A stretch of DNA of 64,000 nucleotides from Micromonospora sediminimaris (GTDB lineage Bacteria > Actinomycetota > Actinomycetes > Mycobacteriales > Micromonosporaceae): assembly GCA_900112325.1 (NCBI GenBank), contig FOLJ01000019.1:91219-155218 (forward strand), written 5' to 3'. Below the pieces are notes generated by a model, which did no database searches, had not been told where the DNA came from, and saw only the letters and a program-made list of their open reading frames with translations. Both the position numbers and the translations under genes were made by a program. Each line of letters starts with the position of its first letter. Positions within the stretch are counted from its first letter, which is position 1. Below, piece after piece: positions 1 to 9,527 of this stretch.

Positions 1-266
1 GCCTGTCCCTCGACCGGGCCAAGTCCCGCCTCTCCGGCGCTGGCTTCGAGCCGATCGTCTCCAGCAGCCGGGTCACCTCCGACTGCCCCGCCGGGACGGC
101 CGCCGGCACCAGCCCCAGCGGGCGCACCATCAAGGGCGGCATCGTGACGATCATGGTCAGTGCCGGTAAACCCAGCAACGGCGGCGGTGACGACCGGCCG
201 GGGAACGACTCACCCTCCGGCCCGCCCAACAACCCGGGCCGTCCGCCGGACCGACCCGGCGGCTGA
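1..266 (+). CDS. PASTA-domain penicillin-binding protein, C-terminal fragment
   Basis: The window opens inside this gene; the frame starting at base 3 gives the last 87 residues. They form one PASTA repeat (LSLDRAKSRLSGAGFEPIVS through GGIVTIMVSAG), with the usual amphipathic helix and beta strands, then a Gly/Asn/Pro-rich low-complexity tail ending in DRPGG. PASTA repeats at the C-terminus are typical of bifunctional class A PBPs and PknB-type kinases. The metallophosphoesterase nearby matches the neighbourhood of ponA2 in M. tuberculosis (Rv3682-Rv3683), so a PonA2-like transglycosylase/transpeptidase acting outside the membrane is the best guess. The catalytic domains lie outside the window. 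A strong hairpin follows the stop. Confidence 0.8.
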   Translation, partial: LSLDRAKSRLSGAGFEPIVSSSRVTSDCPAGTAAGTSPSGRTIKGGIVTIMVSAGKPSNGGGDDRPGNDSPSGPPNNPGRPPDRPGG

Positions 267-283
267 CCGCCGCAGCAGCGCTC

Positions 284-323
284 GAACGGGCGGGCACCCG
301 AACCAGGGGGTGCCCGCCCGTTC
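284..323 (+). terminator. Hairpin terminator after the PBP gene
   Basis: A perfect 16-bp stem (GAACGGGCGGGCACCC and its complement) with an 8-nt loop begins 18 bases after the stop codon. There is no U tract, as is common in high-GC actinobacteria. The converging yqeY ends at 386, so it may serve both directions. Confidence 0.75.
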
Positions 324-385
324 ATGTGGCGTGACCTGCCGCCAGCAGGAGATAAGGGCCGGGATGGATATTCGGCTGGGACGAT

Positions 386-841
386 TCAGAGGCCCAGCTG
401 GCGGCGTACCTCGGCTGCCACCCGGCCCCCCTCGGCCTGGCCGGCCACCGCGGCCTGAGCCGCCTTCATCGCCGGGCCCATCTGGGCCTTGCCGGTGAAG
501 CCGCCCGCGGCGAGCGCCTGCGTGACCAGCTCGGTCAACTCGGCGTCGGAGAGCTGCTTCGGCAGGTAGCGGTCCAGCACCTCGCCCTCGGCGCTCTCCC
601 TCGCGGCCTGCTCGGCGCGGCCCGCGTCGGCGAAGGCGGTGGCGGCCTCGCGGCGCTTCTTGGCCTCCTTGGTCAGCACGGCCACCACCTCGTCGTCGCT
701 GAGCTCCCGCTTGGCCTTGCCGGAGACCTCGGCAGTGCCCACGGCGGCCAGGGCCATCCGCAGCGTGGAGGTGGTCAGCTCGTCGCGGGCCTTCAGGGCG
801 GCGCGCATGTCGGCGGTGAGGCGGTCCTTCAGCGTGCTCAT
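386..841 (-). CDS. GatB/YqeY domain-containing protein
   Basis: This 151-residue protein starts MSTLKDRLTADMRAALKARD and runs through the single helical YqeY domain, with the family's typical DDEVVAVLTKEAKKRREAA and the C-terminal MGPAMKAAQAAVAGQAEGG segment. The domain is shared with the tail of GatB, where it contacts tRNA. The free-standing protein's role is not settled. The length is normal for the family. The ATG at 841 faces the metallophosphoesterase start at 867 across a 25-bp gap, so the two are divergently transcribed from a very short promoter region. Confidence 0.9.
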   Translation of the reverse strand: MSTLKDRLTADMRAALKARDELTTSTLRMALAAVGTAEVSGKAKRELSDDEVVAVLTKEAKKRREAATAFADAGRAEQAARESAEGEVLDRYLPKQLSDAELTELVTQALAAGGFTGKAQMGPAMKAAQAAVAGQAEGGRVAAEVRRQLGL

Positions 842-866
842 GGACGGTCAAACTACCCTGATCGGC

Positions 867-1760
867 ATGCGAAAGCGCACACTATTCCGGCTCGCGACCG
901 CAACCGTCGCGACGGGTGCCGCCGCCCTGGCGTACGCCTCCCTTGTCGAGCGCAACATGTTCACCCTCCGCCGCTTCGACGTGCCGGTGCTGCCGACCGG
1001 CGCCGAGCCGCTGCGCGTGCTGCACCTGTCGGACCTGCACATGACCCCCAACCAGGTACGCAAGCAGCAGTGGGTCGCGTCGCTGGCCGCTGTGGATCCC
1101 GACCTGGTGGTGGTGACCGGCGACAACATGGCGCACCCGGGCGCGGTGCCGGGGGTGTTACGGGCACTGCAACCTCTACTCGACTACCCGGGTGCGTTCG
1201 TGTTCGGCTCGAACGACTACACCGGGCCGGTCTGGAAGAACCCGTTCACCTACTTCCTGCCTGACCGGGAGTACACCGAGGGCGTCGAGCTGCCCTCCGA
1301 GGAACTGCGTGACGTGCTCGTCGGGGCCGGCTGGGTCGACCTGAACAACCGGCGGAGCACGGTCAAGGCCGGCGGCCGCGCGATCGACATGGCCGGGGTG
1401 GACGACCCCCACGTCGAGCGGGACGACTACGCCTCGGTCGCCGGGCCGATCTCCCTCGACGCCGACCTCTCCATCGCGCTCACCCACTCGCCCGAGCCCG
1501 CGCTGCTCGACGAGATGGCCGCTGACGGCTTCGGGCTGCTGCTCGCCGGGCACACCCACGGCGGGCAGGTGTGCGTACCGGGGGTAGGAGCGTTGGTGAC
1601 CAACTGCGGGCTGCCCCGGTCGATGGCGAAGGGCCTGCACCGCTGGCCCGGATCGGACTCCTGGCTGCACGTCTCCGCCGGGCTCGGCACCCATCCGACC
1701 GCCCCCGTCCGGTTCGCCTGCCCCCCGGAGGCCAGTCTGCTCACGCTGATCCCACGCTGA
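867..1760 (+). CDS. Membrane-anchored metallophosphoesterase
   Basis: The 297-residue protein begins MRKRTLFRLATATVATGAAA, a signal-anchor or uncleaved leader, and carries the calcineurin-like metal-binding series: HLSDLHM (DxH), GDNMAH (GDN), GSNDY (a variant of GNHE), THSPE and GHTHGGQ. These residues bind two metal ions and hydrolyse phosphoesters; the substrate cannot be read from sequence. The same gene sits beside ponA2 in M. tuberculosis (Rv3683), supporting an envelope role. The ATG at 867 is chosen because it opens the hydrophobic leader; upstream in-frame codons would overlap divergent yqeY. Confidence 0.88.
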   Translation: MRKRTLFRLATATVATGAAALAYASLVERNMFTLRRFDVPVLPTGAEPLRVLHLSDLHMTPNQVRKQQWVASLAAVDPDLVVVTGDNMAHPGAVPGVLRALQPLLDYPGAFVFGSNDYTGPVWKNPFTYFLPDREYTEGVELPSEELRDVLVGAGWVDLNNRRSTVKAGGRAIDMAGVDDPHVERDDYASVAGPISLDADLSIALTHSPEPALLDEMAADGFGLLLAGHTHGGQVCVPGVGALVTNCGLPRSMAKGLHRWPGSDSWLHVSAGLGTHPTAPVRFACPPEASLLTLIPR

Positions 1761-1783
1761 CCACCCGCGCCCCGGGTACCGAG

Positions 1784-1812
1784 TTTGAGCCTCGGGACGG
1801 GTGGGCTACTAT
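1784..1812 (+). promoter_or_regulatory. Probable promoter of tRNA-Pro
   Basis: TTTGAG at 1784-1789 and TACTAT at 1807-1812, 17 bases apart, give a sigma-70-type promoter. The tRNA begins 14 bases after the -10 box, leaving a short 5' leader. Confidence 0.6.
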
Positions 1813-1826
1813 TTGTCGGCACGCCT

Positions 1827-1903
<77 letters not shown>

Positions 1904-1906
1904 GGT

Positions 1907-1939
1907 GAGGGGCACATCCAGCCACTGGATGTGCCCCTC
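1907..1939 (+). terminator. Terminator of tRNA-Pro
   Basis: A perfect 14-bp stem (GAGGGGCACATCCA and its complement) with a 5-nt loop, followed by a short T-rich stretch, starts four bases after the tRNA CCA end. Confidence 0.85.
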
Positions 1940-2035
1940 TTTGTGGTGTGCCAACGCCATCGCCCGGCCGATGCATCGAGCACTCTGAGTTTCCGACGTC
2001 AGGTTTGGCCGATGGGTCGACGGGGATGCGCGGTC

Positions 2036-2362
2036 ATGCGCATCGACGTGGACGAGCCCGACGCCCGCGACCTGTTCTGGGAAGGGATGCGGGACGTCGC
2101 CGACGCCGCCGCGCGCCATCAGGATCAAGCCCTCTACCAGGCAATTGTCAAGATCGGCAGAGCTGCTCTGGCACAGGGCATCGAGGTGGTCTCGTCGGGC
2201 GGGCTGTTCCTGCAGTGCCCGATCTGCGACGCCCTGCCCGGCCAACGCTGCGTCAACGTTGCCGGTCATCCGCTCGGAGATCGTGCCTGTCACCCGGAGC
2301 GCGTGGAGTTGTCGGCCAAGGCATTCAAGGGCGAAGTGCCGATTCCCCCTCCGCTGCGCTGA
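2036..2362 (+). CDS. Small protein with phage-type zinc-finger motif
   Basis: This 108-residue protein has an acidic helical N-terminus (MRIDVDEPDARDLFWEGMRD) and a zinc-binding pattern in its second half: CPICDALPGQRC, then GDRACHPERV. This Cys-x2-Cys ... Cys ... His arrangement with PGQRC resembles the small zinc-binding domains common in actinophage and plasmid proteins. It lies 130 bp downstream of tRNA-Pro, a frequent integration site, but there is no integrase here. The start is uncertain: an in-frame ATG at 2012 is also possible, and neither has a strong ribosome site. Function is unknown. Confidence 0.6.
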   Translation: MRIDVDEPDARDLFWEGMRDVADAAARHQDQALYQAIVKIGRAALAQGIEVVSSGGLFLQCPICDALPGQRCVNVAGHPLGDRACHPERVELSAKAFKGEVPIPPPLR

Positions 2363-2399
2363 CCCCCTGGTCCGGCGTGCCGACGCCGAATCTGCCGCC

Positions 2400-2861
2400 T
2401 CAGCCGACCCGGCGGCGGTGTTCGCGGCGCAGCCGAGCGGCCTGCACGGCGGCGACACCGAGGAGAATCAGGAGCACCGGGCCGCCGCCGAGGACGACGA
2501 GGCCGGCACCGATGTTCGCACCGATCGCTCCGGCGGTCACGATCCGCCAGGCGAGACCGATCAACACACCGGCGACAAGCAGCGGTACGAGCGCAGACCA
2601 CACGCGCGGATCGAGTTTGCGGGTGACGGTGGCGCCGATCAGCAGGGCCAGCGACGCCAGCAGGAGCGCGCTGGCCACGACCACCAGGACCCGGTCACCG
2701 GTCGCGCCCAGGCTGACCGGCTCCACCGCGTAGTCGAGCGACTCTCCCTCGGCCGCGAGTCGCCGCGCCGCCTCGCCGGTCAGGTCGCCGACGAGCCAGG
2801 CGGTCACCACCGGAGTGCTCAGCAGCAAGGCCACCACCAGCACCGCAAGACCACGCCTCAT
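2400..2861 (-). CDS. Small integral membrane protein, unknown function
   Basis: This 153-residue protein has about four hydrophobic segments: an N-terminal one (LAVLVVALLLSTPVVTAWLV), two in the middle (VLVVVASALLLASLALLIGA and VWSALVPLLVAGVLIGLAW) and one near the end (LVVLGGGPVLLILLGVAAV), closing with a basic tail (RLRREHRRRVG). The first could be a signal anchor. No family is recognised. It is convergent with the zinc-finger gene and lies 113 bp downstream of a cyclic-nucleotide-phosphodiesterase-like gene on the same strand, so co-transcription is possible but not shown. Confidence 0.7.
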   Translation of the reverse strand: MRRGLAVLVVALLLSTPVVTAWLVGDLTGEAARRLAAEGESLDYAVEPVSLGATGDRVLVVVASALLLASLALLIGATVTRKLDPRVWSALVPLLVAGVLIGLAWRIVTAGAIGANIGAGLVVLGGGPVLLILLGVAAVQAARLRREHRRRVG

Positions 2862-2974
2862 CCCGACACCCCTTTGTCCCGCCGGGCCGCCGAGTCGGAC
2901 GGACCGGAGCGGTCACCGGCAACCTCAGCGAACCACCATAGTGATTCTCGTCGTTCTTTGTCGCCGTGCGCCGG

Positions 2975-3754
2975 TCAAAAGCCGCAGGTCATGCCGGCGG
3001 TGTGGCTCACCTGCACGGTGTGCGTGACGCAGCCCGACCGGGACACCACGTGCAGCAGCAGTGCGGTCGGCTCGGCGACCCACCCGATCTGCTCGTCGTC
3101 GCTCATGGTCAGCGTCGACTGCCGCCAGGTGCTGGGTGCGACGGTCAGCACCGTGCCCGCGAAGGTGGCGGTCACCGGACGGTGCAGGTGGCCGGCGGCG
3201 ACGCGTACCACATGGGGGTGTCGGCGCAGCACCTCGGCGAGCTCGGCGCCGTCGGCGAGCCGGATCGAGTCGGCGATCGGGATGCCGACCTCGACCGGCG
3301 GGTGGTGCAGGCAGACCACGGCCGGCACGTCGGGGCGCGCCGCCAGCGCCCCGTCCAGCCAGGCGAGCTGCTCCTCACCGAGCCGCCCGCCGTTCGAGCC
3401 GGGGACCAGGGAGTCGAGCACGACGACTGTCGCTCCAGGGTGATCGACCTGGTAGTGAGCGGAGAAGCCACCGCCGAGCCAGGGCGTGCCGCCGAAGGCG
3501 TCGAGCAGCGACTCCCGGTCGTCGTGGTTGCCGGTGACCAGGTGCACCGGCAACGGGAACCGGCCGAGCACCTCGCGCAGCACGGCGTACTCGTCGGGCC
3601 GGCCGTGATCGGCCAGGTCGCCGGTGATGACCACGCAGTCGGGTCGGGGATTCAGCGCCAGCACCCGGCCGAGCGCCCGGTGCAGGCCGGCAGCCGGCTC
3701 GGCACCGAGGACGCCGGTGGTCAGGTGCGGATCGCTGAGGTGGGCGATGAGCAT
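2975..3754 (-). CDS. Metallophosphoesterase, CpdA-like
   Basis: A soluble 259-residue calcineurin-like phosphoesterase with all metal-binding blocks: HLSDPHL at the N-terminus (DxH), GDLADHG (GD), TGNHDDR (GNHD), CLHHPPV and AGHLHRPV (GHxH). The SDPHL start and GNHDDR block are typical of the CpdA / class III cyclic-nucleotide phosphodiesterase group, so cleavage of a 3',5'-cyclic nucleotide or a related phosphodiester in the cytoplasm is likely but not proven. There is no signal peptide, unlike the other metallophosphoesterase at 867-1760. The diguanylate cyclase gene is divergent, 134 bp away. Confidence 0.85.
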   Translation of the reverse strand: MLIAHLSDPHLTTGVLGAEPAAGLHRALGRVLALNPRPDCVVITGDLADHGRPDEYAVLREVLGRFPLPVHLVTGNHDDRESLLDAFGGTPWLGGGFSAHYQVDHPGATVVVLDSLVPGSNGGRLGEEQLAWLDGALAARPDVPAVVCLHHPPVEVGIPIADSIRLADGAELAEVLRRHPHVVRVAAGHLHRPVTATFAGTVLTVAPSTWRQSTLTMSDDEQIGWVAEPTALLLHVVSRSGCVTHTVQVSHTAGMTCGF

Positions 3755-3888
3755 CGGGCCTCCACTAGACCGGAGAATCCCACGCTATCGCCGCCGCGCC
3801 CGACGCGTGGGCCCACAGGCCGTGTCCACACCCTGTGGATAGCACATGTGTACGACCACAGCCGGCTCTCAGCCACGCGTGAGTACGC

Positions 3889-5361
3889 TTGATCCGCGAC
3901 CCGGCGCCACCGGGAACCGATCCGACCTGGAACGACGTGCGAGTGGATCACCAGCGAGTCATCCGTGACGTCACGGTCCGCCTGCCCATGGCGTCGACCG
4001 TCACCGAGGTCTGCGAAGCGGCCGTCGACGCTCTCGCCCGGTACACCCCTGCCACGATCGCCGTCCTGCTGCACGTGCACGGCCGGCTCCGCTGCGTCGC
4101 CGCCACCGGATCCTGGCAGGTCTTCGCCACCGTCGCGCCGGACGCCGGCATCGTCGGGCGGGTCTACACAGGTGGACGTTCCGCCGTCGTTCCGGACGTC
4201 ACCGCCGACGCCGCGCACATCCCGGTTCGCCCGGACGTCACCGCGGAGGTGTGCGTACCGGTGCTGAACCCGGCGGGCCGGACCATCGGCGTACTCGACC
4301 TGCAATGGACCGGGCCGGCCGACCTCGGCTCGTGGCGGCTGGTCGCCGAGCGGGTCGCCGCCCGCCTCGGCACCCGGATCTCGGCACTCGGTGGGCCGGC
4401 GGAGAGCCGCAGCGAGAAGCTGCTCCGGCACGTCTCGGCGATGACCGCCGCCGGCACCGAGTGGGACCTCATGACGGCCGCGATCGCCGCGGCCCGGGAC
4501 ATCTCCACCCTCGCCGCAGCTGTCCTGCTGCTCGGTGGCCGGGGCGGCCCGCGACTCGGTCCCCCGACGGTCGCCCCAGGCGAGTTGGAGACCCGGATGC
4601 GTAGCGAACTGGCCGAGCTGGATGCCCCGGCCATCGGGCGCATCATCGACCGGGCCCACCGCTACGGGGCGGGCTACACCCTGGGTGAGGCCGGTCATCC
4701 ACCGACCGACGAGCATCACCCGCTGGTCCGGGTCGGCGTCAGCACGCTGGTCGCGGTGCCGTTCGGGCCGCCGGAGCGAGGCGGGGTGCTGCTGGTCGCC
4801 GACGAGCGGCTGCTGCGACCGGACCCGACCACCGTCAACCTGCTGGAGCTGCTGGCCGGGCAGGCGTGGAGCTGCCTGGACCGGCTACGCACCCTGGAAC
4901 GGCTGCGCGAGCAGGCCAGTTCCGACCCGCTGACCGGGCTGCGGCACACCGGCCCGTTCGGGCAGCGGATCGCCACCGTGACGCCGGGTCGCACCGCCCT
5001 GCTGGCCATCGACGTGGACGGCTTCAAGATCATTAATGACACGTACGGCCACCAGGCGGGCGACCGGGTGCTGATCGGGCTCGCCCGGGCGTTGGAGGAC
5101 GCCCTGCGCCAGGGTGACGAGTTGTACCGGATCGGCGGGGACGAGTTCGTCGCGGTGATCGAGGTGAGTCGCCCCGAGGAGGCGGTCCGCGTCGCGGAAC
5201 GACTCACCGAGGCGGCTCGCCAGGTGGGCCGCACGATCAGCGTCGGAGTGGCCCTGCCTCGCCCCGGCGAGTCGCCCGAACTCGCCCTGCGCCGCGCCGA
5301 CCAGGCCCTCTACGCGGTCAAACGACAGGGCCGCGACGGCGTCCACCTCTCCGCCGCCTAA
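3889..5361 (+). CDS. GAF-GGDEF diguanylate cyclase
   Basis: About 490 residues: two GAF-like sensor regions (roughly 20-160 and 185-330) followed by a GGDEF domain (about 345-490). The signature GGDEF is intact at residues 416-420, with SSDPLTGL at the domain start and DVDGFKIINDTYGHQAGD for nucleotide and metal binding, so it should make c-di-GMP from GTP. An RxxD motif (RQGD) lies exactly five residues before GGDEF, the canonical I-site for product inhibition. There is no EAL or HD-GYP domain. The TTG at 3889 gives the longest frame; GTG at 3937 and ATG at 3988 are alternatives. No transmembrane segment is seen, so it probably senses a cytoplasmic cue. Confidence 0.88.
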   Translation: MIRDPAPPGTDPTWNDVRVDHQRVIRDVTVRLPMASTVTEVCEAAVDALARYTPATIAVLLHVHGRLRCVAATGSWQVFATVAPDAGIVGRVYTGGRSAVVPDVTADAAHIPVRPDVTAEVCVPVLNPAGRTIGVLDLQWTGPADLGSWRLVAERVAARLGTRISALGGPAESRSEKLLRHVSAMTAAGTEWDLMTAAIAAARDISTLAAAVLLLGGRGGPRLGPPTVAPGELETRMRSELAELDAPAIGRIIDRAHRYGAGYTLGEAGHPPTDEHHPLVRVGVSTLVAVPFGPPERGGVLLVADERLLRPDPTTVNLLELLAGQAWSCLDRLRTLERLREQASSDPLTGLRHTGPFGQRIATVTPGRTALLAIDVDGFKIINDTYGHQAGDRVLIGLARALEDALRQGDELYRIGGDEFVAVIEVSRPEEAVRVAERLTEAARQVGRTISVGVALPRPGESPELALRRADQALYAVKRQGRDGVHLSAA

Positions 5362-5382
5362 CCCACCCCACCCCTGCCTCGG

Positions 5383-5440
5383 TGATCAAGAAGTTTTGGT
5401 CCTCGGGGGAGATCGAAAATGACGCAAACCTCTTGATCAA
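5383..5440. repeat. GATC-type interspersed palindrome, copy 1
   Basis: Arms TGATCAAGAAGTTTTG and CAAACCTCTTGATCA are near-perfect inverted copies around a 27-bp centre. The element lies between the convergent GGDEF and asd genes, where it could also terminate transcription both ways. Two related elements are at 22066-22133 and 25750-25804. Confidence 0.65.
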
Positions 5441-5462
5441 CGCCAAAGAGCGGGGGTGGGGG

Positions 5463-6521
5463 TCAGGCGGTGAGGGTTTTGGCGAGGAGTTCGGCGATCT
5501 GGGCGGTGTTGAGGGCGGCGCCCTTGCGGAGGTTGTCGCCGGTGACGAAGAAGTCCAGCGCCCGCGGGTCGTCGACGGCACGGCGGATCCGACCGACCCA
5601 GGAGGGGTCAGTGCCCACCGCGTCGATCGGCATCGGGAACTCGCCGGCCGCCGGATCGTCGACCACGATCACCCCGGGCGCGTTACGCAGCACACCACGG
5701 GCGCCCTCGGCGTCGATCTCGGTGGCGAAGACGGCGTGCACCGCGACCGAGTGGCCGGTCACCACGGGTACCCGTACGCAGGTGGCGGAGACCTTGAGGT
5801 CACGCAACCCGAGGATCTTGCGCGACTCGTTGCGCATCTTCATCTCCTCGGACGACCAGCCGCCATCGGCAAGCGAGCCCGCCCAGGGGACCACGTTGAG
5901 CGCCAGGGGTGCGGGGAACGGGCCGAGGTCGTCGCCGACCGCCTGCCGCACATCGCCGGTACGCGAGCCGAGCAGCCGGTCGCCGGCCGCCTTGGCCAGC
6001 TGGTCGTGCAGCGTGTCCGCGCCGATCTGACCGGCTCCGGAGGCTGCCTGGTACGAGGCGAGCACCAGTTCCCGCAGGCCGTACTCGCGGTGCAGCGGGG
6101 CGACCGCGACGATCATCGCGAGAGTCGTGCAGTTGGCGTTGGCGACGATGCCCCGGGGCCGGTTGCGCAACTGCTCCGGATTGATCTCGGGCACCACCAG
6201 CGGAACGTCGGGATCCATCCGGAAGGCACCTGAGTTGTCCACCACGATGGCACCGCGACTGACCGCGATCGGCGCCCAGTGCGCGGCGACCTCGTCCGGC
6301 ACGTCGAACATCGCCACGTCGACGCCGTCGAGGGCCTCCTCGGTGAGGACCTGGACGGTCAGTTCCTCGCCCCGGCAGCGGACCTTCCGACCGGCGGAGC
6401 GTTCGGAGGCCAGCAGGCGGATTTCGCCCCAGACGTTGCGCCGCCCGGTGAGCAGCTCACACATCACCGTGCCGACGGCCCCCGTCGCCCCGACCACGGC
6501 CAGGGTGGGCAGCCTGGCCAC
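5463..6521 (-). CDS. asd: Aspartate-semialdehyde dehydrogenase
   Basis: The 352-residue enzyme reduces aspartyl phosphate to aspartate semialdehyde with NADPH, the second step toward lysine, threonine, methionine and diaminopimelate. It shows the N-terminal Rossmann motif (VVGATGAVG), the catalytic cysteine in NANCTT (about residue 130) and SYQAASGAG in the substrate-binding region. The start is GTG at 6521, only 5 bp after the ask stop, so the two genes form one operon and are probably translationally linked, in the same ask-asd order as M. tuberculosis Rv3709c-Rv3708c. An interspersed palindrome lies downstream. Confidence 0.96.
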   Translation of the reverse strand: MARLPTLAVVGATGAVGTVMCELLTGRRNVWGEIRLLASERSAGRKVRCRGEELTVQVLTEEALDGVDVAMFDVPDEVAAHWAPIAVSRGAIVVDNSGAFRMDPDVPLVVPEINPEQLRNRPRGIVANANCTTLAMIVAVAPLHREYGLRELVLASYQAASGAGQIGADTLHDQLAKAAGDRLLGSRTGDVRQAVGDDLGPFPAPLALNVVPWAGSLADGGWSSEEMKMRNESRKILGLRDLKVSATCVRVPVVTGHSVAVHAVFATEIDAEGARGVLRNAPGVIVVDDPAAGEFPMPIDAVGTDPSWVGRIRRAVDDPRALDFFVTGDNLRKGAALNTAQIAELLAKTLTA

Positions 6522-6526
6522 CCGGG

Positions 6527-7792
<1,266 letters not shown>

Positions 7793-7954
7793 GACGGTGC
7801 ACTCCCTCCCAGTTGCCCTGAGCGTGCCGACGCCGCCGGCACCGGGGCCGGCGGCGCGGGTCGGACGACCTCAGGGTATCGGTCGTCTCTGACCGCCAGG
7901 TCAGGTGATCCCACGATCCGGCCCGCCGGGGCGACCGGAGTGGCCTGCGACACG

Positions 7955-7976
7955 CCGGAAAGGCCGACCTTTCCGG
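7955..7976. promoter_or_regulatory. Perfect palindrome between ask and a divergent lipoprotein
   Basis: CCGGAAAGG and CCTTTCCGG surround a 4-base centre, 162 bp upstream of ask and 38 bp upstream of the lipoprotein start. It may be a repressor-binding site or a hairpin; no regulator is encoded nearby. Confidence 0.4.
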
Positions 7977-8014
7977 GGCTGTGCCGAGCCCTGCCCAACA
8001 CCCAGAATGGCCGG

Positions 8015-8830
8015 GTGCCCGCCGCCCATCATCCGAACCGTCAGCTGACCGTCGCGCTCGCGCTTGCCGTGCCCGCACTCCTCGCCGCCTGCTCGTCCGA
8101 CCCGCCCACCGACCCCGCACCGCCGCCGACCGCCGCGCCACGCCCGGCCGGTCCGGATGCGGCCCGGGACGAGTTGGCCGCCCTTGCCGCCGCCGCTCAG
8201 GACCGGCACCTGGTCGCCCGGTACACCTTGCGGGCGGACGGGACCGCCGACCGTCTGATCGTCTTCACCAGCGCGAACGACGGCAGCTGGCGGGTGGACG
8301 TGCCGGGCGGAGCGCTCGGCGGCACCGCCGACATCACGCTGGCCGCGATCGCGGACGGGTTGTTCCAGTGCGGGCTGCCCTCCGCCGCCCGGCCGGAGCC
8401 GGCGAGCTGCGTACGCCTCGGTGAGCGGGACGACACGCTGCCACGCCGGCTGGATCCCCGGGTGCAGCACCCGTTCACCGACTGGCTCGACGTGCTGACC
8501 GACCGGCGCGCCCCGCTGGCGGTGTCGCCGGCCATGGCACCCGCCGACGCGACCGGCAACTGCTACTCGGTGGAGACCACCGCGGCATCGATCAACCCGC
8601 CGCTGGACGTCGGCATCTACTGTTTCGACGCCGACGGCACACCGACGGCGGTACGGGCGGCGTTCGGCACGCTGACCTTGGCCGCCCCACCCGAGCCGGC
8701 CCCCGGCACCGTGCAACTGCCCGGTCCGGTGGTCGAGGGTGAGCCGCTGGGCATGGCCGCGCCGGTGGATCCCACCCCGCCCGTCGGCCCGGATCCGACA
8801 GGTACGGACGAGCACGCGGGAACGCCCTGA
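8015..8830 (+). CDS. Secreted lipoprotein, unknown function
   Basis: A 271-residue protein beginning with GTG at 8015, followed by a lipoprotein signal ending in the lipobox LAAC (ALLAACSSDPPTDP), so it should be acylated and anchored outside the membrane. A Pro/Ala-rich stretch follows. The mature domain is mostly beta, with two cysteine pairs possible (FQCGLP/SCVRL and GNCYSVE/IYCFDAD). No family is recognised. The start is chosen as the one giving a complete type II signal peptide; the frame is open further upstream but crosses the ask promoter region. Confidence 0.75.
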   Translation: MPAAHHPNRQLTVALALAVPALLAACSSDPPTDPAPPPTAAPRPAGPDAARDELAALAAAAQDRHLVARYTLRADGTADRLIVFTSANDGSWRVDVPGGALGGTADITLAAIADGLFQCGLPSAARPEPASCVRLGERDDTLPRRLDPRVQHPFTDWLDVLTDRRAPLAVSPAMAPADATGNCYSVETTAASINPPLDVGIYCFDADGTPTAVRAAFGTLTLAAPPEPAPGTVQLPGPVVEGEPLGMAAPVDPTPPVGPDPTGTDEHAGTP

Positions 8831-8915
8831 CGACCTATCCCGTTACGGGTGTCATTGCCCACATTCGTCCACCCCTGCCGGCTCGATCAAAACGCCCATA
8901 CGGGACACTTCTCCC

Positions 8916-9464
8916 ATGACCGACCTCACTCCGCTGCTCGCCTTCCGCTGGAGCCCCCGCTCCTTCGATCCGGTCGCGGAGTTGACGCCAACCGAAGTGA
9001 CGACCCTGCTGGAGGCGGCCCGGTGGGCGCCCTCGGTCGGCAACCGGCAACCGTGGCGGTTCGCCGTCGGGCACCGCGAGGACGAGACCTTCAAGCGGAT
9101 CCTGGTCAACCTGCCGGCGGACGAGCAGCGGTGGGCCGGGCGGGCCAGCGTCCTGCTGCTCGCCGCGCACCACGCCACCGACAACCCGTTCGCGGCGTAC
9201 GACCTGGGGCAGGCGGTGGCCCACCTGACCGTGCAGGCCACCGCGTTGGGGCTGCACGTACGCCAGGTGACCGAACTCGACCGGCCCGGCCTGGTCGCCG
9301 ACCTCGATCTACCCGCCGACGTGCGACCGTACGTGGTGACGGCGGTCGGGCAACTCGGTGATCCGTTCAGCCTCCCGGCCGACCTGTTGCGCCACGAGAC
9401 ATCACTACGCCACCGCCGGCCGTTGGCCGAACTGCTCCTGAGCTGCTCGAACGCTTCGAGCTGA
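8916..9464 (+). CDS. Nitroreductase family protein
   Basis: This 182-residue protein matches the FMN-dependent nitroreductase fold: the N-terminal RWSPRSFDP motif binds the FMN phosphate, EAARWAPSVGNRQPWRF is the family's conserved ARWAPS-x-x-NRQPW segment, and AYDLGQAVAHLTVQATALGL is the central dimer helix. It should reduce nitro, quinone or related substrates with NAD(P)H; the physiological substrate is unknown. It is a single gene, 85 bp after the lipoprotein, and ends in front of the leuA control region. Confidence 0.85.
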   Translation: MTDLTPLLAFRWSPRSFDPVAELTPTEVTTLLEAARWAPSVGNRQPWRFAVGHREDETFKRILVNLPADEQRWAGRASVLLLAAHHATDNPFAAYDLGQAVAHLTVQATALGLHVRQVTELDRPGLVADLDLPADVRPYVVTAVGQLGDPFSLPADLLRHETSLRHRRPLAELLLSCSNASS

Positions 9465-9470
9465 AGGAAC

Positions 9471-9515
9471 GAAGGCGAGCCTCGTCCCAAACTACGGACG
9501 AGCCTTCCCAGACCA
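9471..9515 (+). terminator. Imperfect hairpin after the nitroreductase gene
   Basis: CTCGTCC and GGACGAG pair around an 8-nt loop, and the stem continues with GAAGG/CCTTC after a small bulge. It probably ends nitroreductase transcription before the leuA leader begins. Confidence 0.5.
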
Positions 9516-9527
9516 ACGTCCATCACG

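Noticed and set aside
2145..3443. Long plus-strand open frame over the membrane protein and the CpdA-like gene
   Set aside because: It runs antisense to two genes with recognisable features, has no domain of its own and reflects the GC-rich codon bias of the real frame.
7793..8014. Lysine riboswitch before ask
   Set aside because: The gap lacks the long conserved lysine-aptamer core; only a short palindrome is present.
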